From positions 1-6,949 of the forward strand of contig DOIX01000096.1 in NCBI GenBank assembly GCA_003511885.1: a DNA stretch of 6,949 nucleotides. Direction: 5' to 3'. The position numbers and the translations under genes were made by a program. The notes under the pieces were generated by a model. That model was not told where the DNA came from. It worked only from the letters and a program-made list of their open reading frames with translations, and did not search any database. Source of the stretch: Cyanobacteria bacterium UBA11153 (lineage in GTDB: Bacteria > Cyanobacteriota > Cyanobacteriia > Cyanobacteriales > Coleofasciculaceae). This document shows positions 1 through 4,564 of this stretch, in pieces. Each line of letters begins with the position of its first letter. Position 1 is the stretch's first letter.

Positions 1-2
1 CC

Positions 3-149
3 GATGTGGCGGTTGCTATAGCACAACGCGCCCGAGAGGAAGCACAACGCGCCCAAGAAGAAGCACAACGCGCCCGAGAGGAAGCACAACGCGCTGAAAA
101 ATTGGCGCAACGATTGCGGGAGTTAGGGATAAATCCCGATAATCTGTGA
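3..149 (+). CDS. C-terminal tail of an Uma2-family (DUF820) endonuclease-like protein, partial
   Basis: The open frame enters from the left edge, is read from base 3, and stops with TGA at 147-149, giving 48 visible residues. It consists of three near-identical heptads of the form AQRAREE followed by AQRAEKLAQRLRELGINPDNL-like residues. A charged coiled-coil tail ending in LRELGINPDNL is what I know from the C-terminus of cyanobacterial Uma2-family (DUF820, PD-(D/E)XK fold) proteins, which occur in many copies per genome and mostly lack a defined role. The catalytic domain lies outside the window, so nuclease function is inferred from the tail only. Another coiled-coil protein is possible. 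A hairpin terminator follows 20 bases after the stop, so it is probably not co-transcribed with accA. Confidence 0.7.
   Translation, partial: DVAVAIAQRAREEAQRAQEEAQRAREEAQRAEKLAQRLRELGINPDNL
21..94 (+). repeat. 21-bp tandem repeat coding for coiled-coil heptads
   Basis: Units at 21-41, 42-62, 63-83 and a partial fourth from 84 all begin GCACAACGCGCC or a one-base variant. The first and third full units are identical; the second differs by a few bases (CAAGAAGAA instead of CGAGAGGAA). Each unit encodes one heptad, so copy number can change without shifting the frame. Confidence 0.9.
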
Positions 150-169
150 TAATTTGATGATTATGTAGT

Positions 170-192
170 GCGAGGATCTTCCTCGCTGTTTT
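170..192 (+). terminator. Hairpin terminator after the Uma2-like gene
   Basis: GCGAGGA at 170-176 pairs perfectly with TCCTCGC at 180-186 across a 3-base loop, and is followed by TGTTTTG. A 7-bp GC-rich stem with a short T-rich tail, 20 bases after a stop codon, fits an intrinsic terminator. The U-run is interrupted, so strength is uncertain. Confidence 0.6.
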
Positions 193-196
193 GAGC

Positions 197-202
197 TAAA
201 AT
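197..202 (+). promoter_or_regulatory. Candidate -10 box for accA (TAAAAT)
   Basis: TAAAAT lies just downstream of the preceding terminator. A start about 7 bases further on would make the transcript begin where the A-rich T-poor leader begins. I see no convincing -35 at the usual spacing, so this is only a candidate. Confidence 0.25.
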
Positions 203-209
203 ACCGGAT

Positions 210-277
210 AAAAGAGCAACAACAAACAAAAAATAACCAAAAACAAAGAACCAAGAACCAAAAACAACCAAGAAAAA
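210..277 (+). promoter_or_regulatory. A-rich, almost T-free untranslated leader of accA
   Basis: Of 68 bases before the accA ATG only one (234) is T. The rest is A with scattered C and G, with repeated AACCAA/ACAAA words. Such a leader cannot fold strongly. It lacks a clear Shine-Dalgarno sequence next to the ATG (the last bases are AAGAAAAA), so initiation probably relies on an unstructured, S1-bound leader; that last point is inference. Confidence 0.5.
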
Positions 278-1258
278 ATGAGTAAGCCAGAAACCAGAAC
301 ATATCTCCTAGACTTTGAAAAGCCATTGCACGAATTAGAGACGAGAATTAACCAAATTCGCGACTTAGCCGAAGAAAATAATGTTGACGTTACCGAACAA
401 ATTAAACAATTAGAAGCCAGGGCAGTACAACTGCGTCAAGAGATATTTGGTGGCTTATCTCCATCCCAGCGATTGCAACTAGCCCGTCACCCCAAACGAC
501 CAAGTACGCTAGATTATATACAGGCAATTACTGATGAATGGATTGAATTACACGGCGATCGCAGTGGCTATGACGATCCCGCCTTAGTGGGCGGAATCGG
601 GCGTTTGGGCGGGATTCCCGTAGTCATTTTAGGGCATCAAAAAGGCAGAGATACCAAAGATAACGTAGCGCGGAATTTTGGCATGGCAGCCCCCGGAGGA
701 TATCGCAAAGCCATGCGACTGATGGAACATGCTAACCAATTTGCTATGCCAATTATCACATTTATCGATACTCCCGGAGCTTGGGCAGGCTTAGAAGCAG
801 AGAAATTAGGGCAAGGAGAAGCGATCGCCTATAATCTCAGAGAAATGTTTCGCTTAGATGTCCCCATTATCTGTACAGTAATTGGAGAAGGCGGTTCAGG
901 TGGGGCATTAGGAATTGGAGTTGGCGATCGCTTATTAATGTTTGAACACTCAGTTTACACCGTCGCCACCCCAGAAGCTTGTGCTGCTATCCTATGGAAA
1001 GATGCAGGTAAATCACCCCAAGCTGCGATCGCGCTGAAAATTACCGCTTCGGATCTCAAAGATTTGGGCATTTTAGATCAAATTTTACCCGAACCCGTCG
1101 GCGCTGCCCATTCCGATCCCCTCGAAGCCGCAGCCATCCTCAAAGAAGCCCTCCTCACCAACCTGGAAACCCTCAGCAAACATAGTGGGAAGGAAAGACG
1201 AGACTTGCGCTATCAGAAATTCCGCCGCATTGGCGCATTTATCGAAATGCCCACTTGA
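278..1258 (+). CDS. accA: Acetyl-CoA carboxylase, carboxyltransferase subunit alpha
   Basis: This is the alpha subunit of the carboxyltransferase half of acetyl-CoA carboxylase. With AccD it moves the carboxyl group from biotin on AccB to acetyl-CoA, giving malonyl-CoA for fatty acid synthesis in the cytoplasm. The 326-residue length is normal for cyanobacteria. An N-terminal helical segment (about 10-55, [17 protein letters not shown]) precedes the crotonase-fold domain (about 60-300). Glycine-rich oxyanion/CoA-binding segments are visible: [12 protein letters not shown] (137-148), [20 protein letters not shown] (162-181) and [16 protein letters not shown] (203-218). [12 protein letters not shown] (231-242) is also typical. 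The ATG at 278 gives the usual MSK...[10 protein letters not shown] start. accD is not adjacent, as is common in cyanobacteria. Four HIP1 octamers lie inside the gene. No terminator is evident directly after the stop. Confidence 0.97.
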   Translation: MSKPETRTYLLDFEKPLHELETRINQIRDLAEENNVDVTEQIKQLEARAVQLRQEIFGGLSPSQRLQLARHPKRPSTLDYIQAITDEWIELHGDRSGYDDPALVGGIGRLGGIPVVILGHQKGRDTKDNVARNFGMAAPGGYRKAMRLMEHANQFAMPIITFIDTPGAWAGLEAEKLGQGEAIAYNLREMFRLDVPIICTVIGEGGSGGALGIGVGDRLLMFEHSVYTVATPEACAAILWKDAGKSPQAAIALKITASDLKDLGILDQILPEPVGAAHSDPLEAAAILKEALLTNLETLSKHSGKERRDLRYQKFRRIGAFIEMPT

Positions 1259-1265
1259 GAATTTT

Positions 1266-1307
1266 GGGCAGGGGGGCTAGGGAGCAGGGGGCAGGGAGAA
1301 AGGGGGG
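1266..1307 (+). repeat. G-tract intergenic repeat, possible G-quadruplex
   Basis: Six runs of three to six G (starting 1266, 1271, 1279, 1287, 1294 and 1302) are separated by spacers of 2-5 bases such as CA, CTA, AGCA and AGAAA. Degenerate GGGGGCTAGGGAGCAGGG DNA is a recurrent filler between genes in filamentous cyanobacteria. The spacing satisfies the usual G-quadruplex pattern. A related stretch lies at 6882-6916. Confidence 0.6.
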
Positions 1308-1411
1308 ATTGCTCAACAGTGACTATCAATAGGAAAAAAATCCTTGCTGTGAAAGGCTTTTGGGGTTTTGAGATGTATCGACTGCTTTGGTAACTCCTCC
1401 AGAAATTGCGA

Positions 1412-1442
1412 TGCCGAAGGCGAGCGAAGCTATCGCTCGGCA
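1412..1442. repeat. Imperfect palindrome, dispersed repeat type
   Basis: TGCCGA (1412-1417) pairs with TCGGCA (1437-1442), with an inner GCGA/TCGC or AGC/GCT stem around GCGAGCGAAGCTATCGC. GCGATGCC...GCGAGCGAAGCTATCGC-like words are, from memory, common dispersed repeats between cyanobacterial genes. Only one copy is in this window, so dispersal cannot be shown here. Confidence 0.45.
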
Positions 1443-1470
1443 AGCCAATACTGCTCAATTTTCAATAGGT

Positions 1471-1504
1471 GGTATCTGAAATTCCTTTATCTATCTCAGA
1501 TACC
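1471..1504. promoter_or_regulatory. 9-bp perfect inverted repeat upstream of a TATAAT box
   Basis: GGTATCTGA (1471-1479) and TCAGATACC (1496-1504) are exact reverse complements separated by 16 bases. The right arm falls where the -35 element would be for the TATAAT at 1521. This fits an operator or activator site for the downstream dehydrogenase/folE pair. It is not followed by a T-run, so a terminator is less likely. Confidence 0.4.
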
Positions 1505-1520
1505 CAACCCTCTCAGGTGA

Positions 1521-1526
1521 TATAAT
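1521..1526 (+). promoter_or_regulatory. Candidate -10 box (TATAAT) for the dehydrogenase-folE unit
   Basis: A consensus TATAAT preceded by GTGA lies 133 bases before the dehydrogenase ATG. At 17-base spacing the -35 position (1498-1503) reads AGATAC, not TTGACA, so a promoter here may need an activator. The inverted repeat at 1471-1504 covers exactly that position. Confidence 0.45.
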
Positions 1527-1533
1527 CAAAACG

Positions 1534-1552
1534 ATGTAACAATTCTTTACAT
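1534..1552. promoter_or_regulatory. Inverted repeat at the likely transcription start
   Basis: ATGTAA (1534-1539) and TTACAT (1547-1552) are perfect reverse complements around CAATTCT. With the TATAAT at 1521-1526 the transcript would start at about 1533, so a repressor bound here would block it. It resembles the GTA-N8-TAC NtcA consensus, but the GTA-to-TAC spacer here is 9, so I do not call it NtcA. Confidence 0.35.
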
Positions 1553-1581
1553 TTCCCCTCACAGGCAGCGAGTGGGAAAAA

Positions 1582-1603
1582 GACTTTCATGTCAATGAAA
1601 GTC
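1582..1603 (+). promoter_or_regulatory. 9-bp hairpin in the dehydrogenase leader
   Basis: GACTTTCAT (1582-1590) pairs perfectly with ATGAAAGTC (1595-1603) around a 4-base loop GTCA. It sits in the predicted 5' leader, 56 bases before the ATG, and no T-run follows (AAAACTCC), so it is more likely a leader structure than a terminator. The short frame ATG 1589 to TGA 1618 (nine residues, MSMKVKTPL) begins within it, without a good ribosome site. Confidence 0.45.
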
Positions 1604-1659
1604 AAAACTCCTCTGTGAATCCAAATTCTCTATTCCCCATCCCCCATCTTGCACATTTC

Positions 1660-2379
1660 ATGACTTCATCGATTAAACATCGTGCCCTAATTACAGGGGC
1701 AAGTAGTGGTATTGGCAAAGCAACAGCTTTAGCATTTGCGAAAGCCGGAATTGATGTCGCATTAGTCAGTCGTTCGCAGGAAAAATTAGCAGAAGTTGTT
1801 ACATCTGTCAAGGAAATTGGAGTGGAGGGGAAAGCCTATCCCCTGGATTTGGCAAAGATTGAAGAGGTAAAAGTTGGAATTGAAAAAATTGCAGCCGATT
1901 TTGCCCCCATTGACATTTTAGTGAATAACGCGGGTATCGGCTACACTGGATTGCTTATGGATACTCCATTAGGAGATTGGCAAAAAGTCATCAATCTAAA
2001 TCTGACAAGTATCTTTCAATCTATCCAAGCCATTTTACCTACCCTGCGTCAACAAAAACGCGGTACAATTATCAATGTTAGTTCAATAGCAGGGGAACAA
2101 ACTTTTCCTGGTTGGGGTGCTTATAGCGTTAGCAAAGCAGGTTTGATTGCGCTATCAAAAATCCTAGCCACGGAAGAAAGAAGTAATGGTATCCGGGTGG
2201 TAACAATTTGTCCCGGTGCTGTCAATACTCCCATCTGGGATACAGTGCAAGTTGAATTAAATCGAGGGGCGATGTTAACACCAGAAATTGTCGCTCAGTC
2301 AATTCTGCACGCAGTTTTGATGCCAGAATCAGCAGTCATCGAGTCCATGACTTTGATGCCTAGCGCTGGTGTTCTTTAA
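1660..2379 (+). CDS. Short-chain dehydrogenase/reductase (FabG/sepiapterin-reductase-like)
   Basis: This is a classical SDR of 239 residues with a single Rossmann domain. Visible motifs are the cofactor loop TGASSGIG (12-19), Ser-Arg after the second strand (37-38, favouring NADPH), NNAG (89-92), catalytic Asn about 114, Ser142, Tyr155 and Lys159 (YSVSK), and the PG motif (185-186). The substrate cannot be read from the sequence. Annotation as 3-oxoacyl-ACP reductase is possible. The immediate downstream neighbour is folE, 51 bases away on the same strand, which raises a sepiapterin/6-pyruvoyl-tetrahydropterin reductase role instead. I chose the ATG at 1660 because MTSSIKHRALITGASSGIG matches the family's usual N-terminus. 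The in-frame GTG at 1615 would add 15 residues encoded by C-rich intergenic-type DNA. Neither start has a clear Shine-Dalgarno. Confidence 0.9.
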   Translation: MTSSIKHRALITGASSGIGKATALAFAKAGIDVALVSRSQEKLAEVVTSVKEIGVEGKAYPLDLAKIEEVKVGIEKIAADFAPIDILVNNAGIGYTGLLMDTPLGDWQKVINLNLTSIFQSIQAILPTLRQQKRGTIINVSSIAGEQTFPGWGAYSVSKAGLIALSKILATEERSNGIRVVTICPGAVNTPIWDTVQVELNRGAMLTPEIVAQSILHAVLMPESAVIESMTLMPSAGVL

Positions 2380-2421
2380 AATGGTTGTTCGTTGTTTGTT
2401 TTTCTGTCAATAAATATACTC

Positions 2422-2425
2422 AGGA
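2422..2425 (+). promoter_or_regulatory. Shine-Dalgarno (AGGA) that sets the folE start
   Basis: AGGA ends 5 bases before the ATG at 2431. The only upstream alternative in frame is a TTG at 2392, without a ribosome site and adding 13 hydrophobic residues, so this site supports ATG 2431. Confidence 0.5.
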
Positions 2426-2430
2426 TCGTT

Positions 2431-3156
2431 ATGACTATTGCTTCGTCTAAGGGATTAAATCCTTCTGATTTGTCCGATTTAATTGCCAATACCAACAGTA
2501 CAAATATCACAAGTGTTCTGGAGACTAGACCAGATCGTAACACTCAAAATGGTCGCGAACCTCAAATCCATCCACCCTCTGGGGAAATAAATCAGCAAAT
2601 GATCGAGGCAGTGCGAACCTTACTTTTAGAAGTGGGTGAGGATCCAGAAAGGGAAGGACTTTTGAAAACGCCAAAGCGGGTAGCCGAGGCGATGCGATTT
2701 ATGACTGGGGGTTATAATCAGTCCCTAGAAGAAATAGTAAATGGGGCAATCTTTGATGAGGGACATAATGAAATGGTTCTCGTCCGAGATATTAATTTCT
2801 TTAGCTTATGCGAACATCACATGTTACCATTTATGGGCAAAGCTCATGTTGCTTATATTCCCAATCAAAAAGTAGTTGGCTTAAGCAAGCTAGCCCGTGT
2901 GGTAGAAATGTATGCGCGACGACTGCAAGTCCAGGAACGTTTAACTCGCCAAATTGCCGAAGCAATTCAAACTATTTTAGAACCTAAAGGTGTGGCTGTA
3001 GTGATGGAAGCAACCCACATGTGTATGGTGATGCGAGGCGTGCAAAAACCTGGTTCTTGGACAGTGACTAGTGCGATGCTGGGCGAGTTTCAAGAAGAAC
3101 AAAAAACTCGCGAAGAATTCCTCAATTTGATTCGCCATCAACCGAGTTTCTTTTAA
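2431..3156 (+). CDS. folE: GTP cyclohydrolase I, type FolE1
   Basis: This enzyme converts GTP to 7,8-dihydroneopterin triphosphate, the first step to folate and, in cyanobacteria, to biopterin-type pterins. The protein has 241 residues. A variable, low-complexity N-terminus (1-55) precedes the T-fold catalytic domain. The zinc ligands are present: Cys127 and His130 in SLCEHHMLP, and Cys198 in THMCMVMRG. His129 and His196 match the catalytic histidines of the E. coli enzyme, so it is the zinc-dependent type and looks active. Other family signatures are [20 protein letters not shown] (68-87) and [20 protein letters not shown] (150-169). Its position 51 bases after the dehydrogenase, with no terminator between, suggests a shared transcript. 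A C/G-rich hairpin follows at 3191. Confidence 0.96.
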   Translation: MTIASSKGLNPSDLSDLIANTNSTNITSVLETRPDRNTQNGREPQIHPPSGEINQQMIEAVRTLLLEVGEDPEREGLLKTPKRVAEAMRFMTGGYNQSLEEIVNGAIFDEGHNEMVLVRDINFFSLCEHHMLPFMGKAHVAYIPNQKVVGLSKLARVVEMYARRLQVQERLTRQIAEAIQTILEPKGVAVVMEATHMCMVMRGVQKPGSWTVTSAMLGEFQEEQKTREEFLNLIRHQPSFF

Positions 3157-3190
3157 CAAGATTTAGCCTTTGAGAAGAAGAAACTTCGCT

Positions 3191-3220
3191 CCCCCCCATC
3201 TGCAAAAGGGGGGAATAATT
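3191..3220 (+). terminator. C6/G6 hairpin after folE
   Basis: CCCCCC (3192-3197) pairs with GGGGGG (3208-3213) around a 10-base A-rich loop, followed by AATAATTT. Similar CCCCC-loop-GGGGG elements are common between cyanobacterial genes. The tail is only moderately T-rich, so it may be partly a repeat rather than a dedicated terminator. Confidence 0.5.
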
Positions 3221-3229
3221 TAAGCTTGA

Positions 3230-3254
3230 TAGTAGGCGCTGCCATCGCCTACTA
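3230..3254. repeat. Palindromic repeat, copy 1 (TAGTAGGCG family)
   Basis: TAGTAGGCG (3230-3238) pairs perfectly with CGCCTACTA (3246-3254) across the 7-base loop CTGCCAT. The same arms recur at 4531-4554 with a different centre, so this is a repeat family with conserved arms and a variable loop. Confidence 0.75.
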
Positions 3255-3438
3255 CAAACTCCAGAATTGCCAAGAGTCTAACAAGAGGAACTTTGAGAGT
3301 TAGTCTACCTCCTCACCATGGTTAGCTCAAATAGAGGAAAATCAGCCAGGATACAGATTTGGAGCAGAATTATCAAAGCCGCTTTCCTCAACCAACTCAT
3401 GAGGAGATGAGGGGAATTGGTGAAGTTTTGTGAGGTTT

Positions 3439-3456
3439 TGGGGTAAGATTACCCCA
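3439..3456. promoter_or_regulatory. 8-bp palindrome TGGGGTAA-GA-TTACCCCA
   Basis: Two perfect 8-base arms are separated by two bases, a layout typical of a dimeric repressor site rather than an RNA hairpin. It lies 105 bases before the ATG of the leader-motif gene. A second short palindrome, AGGAAATTTCCT, is at 3472-3483. No regulator can be named. Confidence 0.3.
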
Positions 3457-3561
3457 TCTCTTCTAATATTGAGGAAATTTCCTAATTCCCAATCCCAGGT
3501 ATCTATGTCCCCCAAACGCATCCAGAGAAAAAACCCATAGCTGCCAACTCCTGCTCCAGAT

Positions 3562-3957
3562 ATGCTCCAAAGCTGTGGTTTGAGCAACGGGAAGAAAATC
3601 AGGGAACCAGAATTACCCACAACCAGCGACATATTGCGGACACGTCCATTTGCGCCTCGTAACCAGGATGTATCGACACCAGAGGATACCCGTTCCCTTT
3701 CTGAAAAGATGACAGGGGCAGAATTTCGTTACAACCGGGTTAGTATTCCCACTTATGCACCTTCTACAGAATCGCCAACACTCCAGAGAGAGGAAGTTTT
3801 AGAGAAAGAAAGCGCCCTCAAGCTGCTCAAGATTGAGCAAACAGCTTCAGAATGGAACCAAATGATGGAATGGGGAGAAACCATCGGAAAAGAAATGGGA
3901 TTTTTGTCGGAAGATTTACACAAATATTCGTCGCTTCTTGAGAAACTCCCAAATTAA
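3562..3957 (+). CDS. Small protein with RTRPFAP leader motif, DUF4157/eCIS-associated type
   Basis: The protein has 131 residues, no membrane segment and no signal peptide. Residues 24-32 read ILRTRPFAP, and 55-62 read FRYNRVSI. From memory, an [LQ]xTRPFAP block followed some 20-30 residues later by an FGYN-like block is the N-terminal arrangement of many cyanobacterial DUF4157 proteins, which are linked to extracellular contractile injection systems. The metalloprotease-like HExxH core of DUF4157 is absent; instead a charged, probably helical tail (about 74-128, rich in E, K and L) ends the protein. It may be an orphan cargo, an adaptor, or a truncated relative. A YbjN-family gene follows after 11 bases, suggesting one operon. 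The start is uncertain: ATG 3562 has no ribosome site, and in phase upstream there is ATG 3505 with an AGG 5 bases before it, separated by a single TAG at 3538. The coding call is firm in the motif region; the family link is a recollection. Confidence 0.6.
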   Translation: MLQSCGLSNGKKIREPELPTTSDILRTRPFAPRNQDVSTPEDTRSLSEKMTGAEFRYNRVSIPTYAPSTESPTLQREEVLEKESALKLLKIEQTASEWNQMMEWGETIGKEMGFLSEDLHKYSSLLEKLPN

Positions 3958-3968
3958 TACCGAAAAAC

Positions 3969-4439
3969 ATGACCTCAAATCAACCCATCTTTGACACAAT
4001 AGTCAAATTCTTCACCCAAGATAATTGGTCATTTACTCAAATAAAAAAACAATCAACCTTACGCCTAGCCTTTAAAGGAAAAAACGGAAAATGTGACTGT
4101 TACGCCCAAGTGAGAGAAAAAGAGAAACAATTCATATTTTACTCAGTTTGCCCAGAGAGAGTACCAAAAACCAAACGTCGGGTTCTAGGCGAGTTTCTAT
4201 TAAGAATAAATTACCAGCAAATCCTGGGCAGTTTTGACCTAGACTTTAGTGATGGGGAAGTTCGGTATAAAACTAGCATGAGTATTAATAATTATTCACT
4301 TACTCCAGCTATAATCAAAGATTTAGTTTACACCAACGTGATGATGATGTCGCGATATCTACCAGGAATTGAATTGGTGATATCTGGACAGATGTCGCCA
4401 GAGGAAGCACTTGCAGAAACAGATTTTCTGGCAGAGTGA
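3969..4439 (+). CDS. YbjN-domain protein, type III-secretion-chaperone-like fold
   Basis: This 156-residue soluble protein starts MTSNQPIFDTIVKFFTQDNW and carries the features I associate with the cyanobacterial YbjN family: an antiparallel sheet (30-60), a helix TKRRVLGEFLLRINY (68-82), the signature FDLDFSDGEVRYKTS (89-103), and a C-terminal helix around YTNVMMMSRYLPGI (121-134). YbjN has a fold like the small dimeric chaperones of type III secretion (CesT type), and the family is often described as peptide-binding; no specific client is known to me. Here the client candidate is the protein encoded 11 bases upstream. No clear Shine-Dalgarno precedes the ATG, consistent with translation coupled to the upstream gene. 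Two hairpins follow at 4506-4564. Confidence 0.88.
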   Translation: MTSNQPIFDTIVKFFTQDNWSFTQIKKQSTLRLAFKGKNGKCDCYAQVREKEKQFIFYSVCPERVPKTKRRVLGEFLLRINYQQILGSFDLDFSDGEVRYKTSMSINNYSLTPAIIKDLVYTNVMMMSRYLPGIELVISGQMSPEEALAETDFLAE

Positions 4440-4505
4440 TTTCTGGGATTTTTACCGATTGTGAGAGTAGGGCGCGGAAAGTGGGATGAAACTTCAATAA
4501 AGTAA

Positions 4506-4524
4506 AATAGTCAAAGTCACTATT
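4506..4524. repeat. 6-bp inverted repeat abutting the large palindrome
   Basis: AATAGT (4506-4511) and ACTATT (4519-4524) are perfect complements around a 7-base loop. Its last base touches the first base of the 36-base palindrome, so two hairpins stand side by side between convergent genes. Confidence 0.4.
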
Positions 4525-4564
4525 AGTTGGTAGTAGGCGCTTAAGCGCCTACTACTAACTTTTT
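4525..4564. terminator. Large palindrome, likely terminator between convergent genes; repeat copy 2
   Basis: The 36 bases 4525-4560 form 18-bp arms around a TTAA centre, with a single G-T mismatch (4529/4556). The inner 26 bases (4530-4555, arm GTAGTAGGCGCTT) are perfectly palindromic. A run of five T (4560-4564) follows on the + strand, as expected for terminating the YbjN transcript. The stop of the - strand propeller gene lies directly at its edge (4563-4565), so it may also end that transcript. The arms match the palindrome at 3230-3254. Confidence 0.7.

Larger units (their letters stand above)
1259..1659. other. 401-base gap between accA and the dehydrogenase
   Basis: I find no convincing gene here. 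It contains a G-tract repeat (1266-1307), an imperfect dispersed palindrome (1412-1442), a 9-bp inverted repeat (1471-1504), a TATAAT box (1521-1526), a second inverted repeat at the likely transcription start (1534-1552), a hairpin (1582-1603), and a C-rich stretch (about 1633-1647) of the ATTCCCCATCCCCCAT type common between cyanobacterial genes. The right half looks like the regulatory region for the downstream gene pair. Confidence 0.7.
3157..3561. other. 405-base gap between folE and the leader-motif gene
   Basis: It holds a probable folE terminator (3191-3220), a palindromic repeat copy (3230-3254), two short palindromes (3439-3456 and 3472-3483), and near its right end an interrupted reading frame (ATG 3505, TAG 3538) that is in phase with the next gene. 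Otherwise I see no gene. A - strand open frame at 3342-3632 has no family resemblance or ribosome site. Confidence 0.65.

Noticed and set aside
21..104. CRISPR array
   Set aside because: The 21-base units are contiguous, have no unique spacers, and code in frame for coiled-coil heptads.
1213..1458. An 81-residue open frame on the - strand after accA
   Set aside because: It crosses the G-tract repeat (giving a Pro/Ser-rich run) and the end of accA, which is typical of a chance frame.
1534..1552. NtcA binding site
   Set aside because: GTA and TAC are separated by 9 bases, not the 8 of the consensus, so only an inverted repeat is claimed.
1615..1659. GTG start adding 15 residues to the dehydrogenase
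   Set aside because: The extra residues are encoded by C-rich intergenic-type DNA and the family N-terminus fits ATG 1660. No ribosome site supports GTG.
2392..2430. TTG start adding 13 residues to FolE
   Set aside because: It has no ribosome site, and the ATG at 2431 with AGGA upstream gives the expected MTIA-type beginning.
3342..3632. A 96-residue open frame on the - strand
   Set aside because: It overlaps the leader-motif gene start and intergenic palindromes, shows no recognisable domain or ribosome site, and its composition looks like translated spacer DNA.
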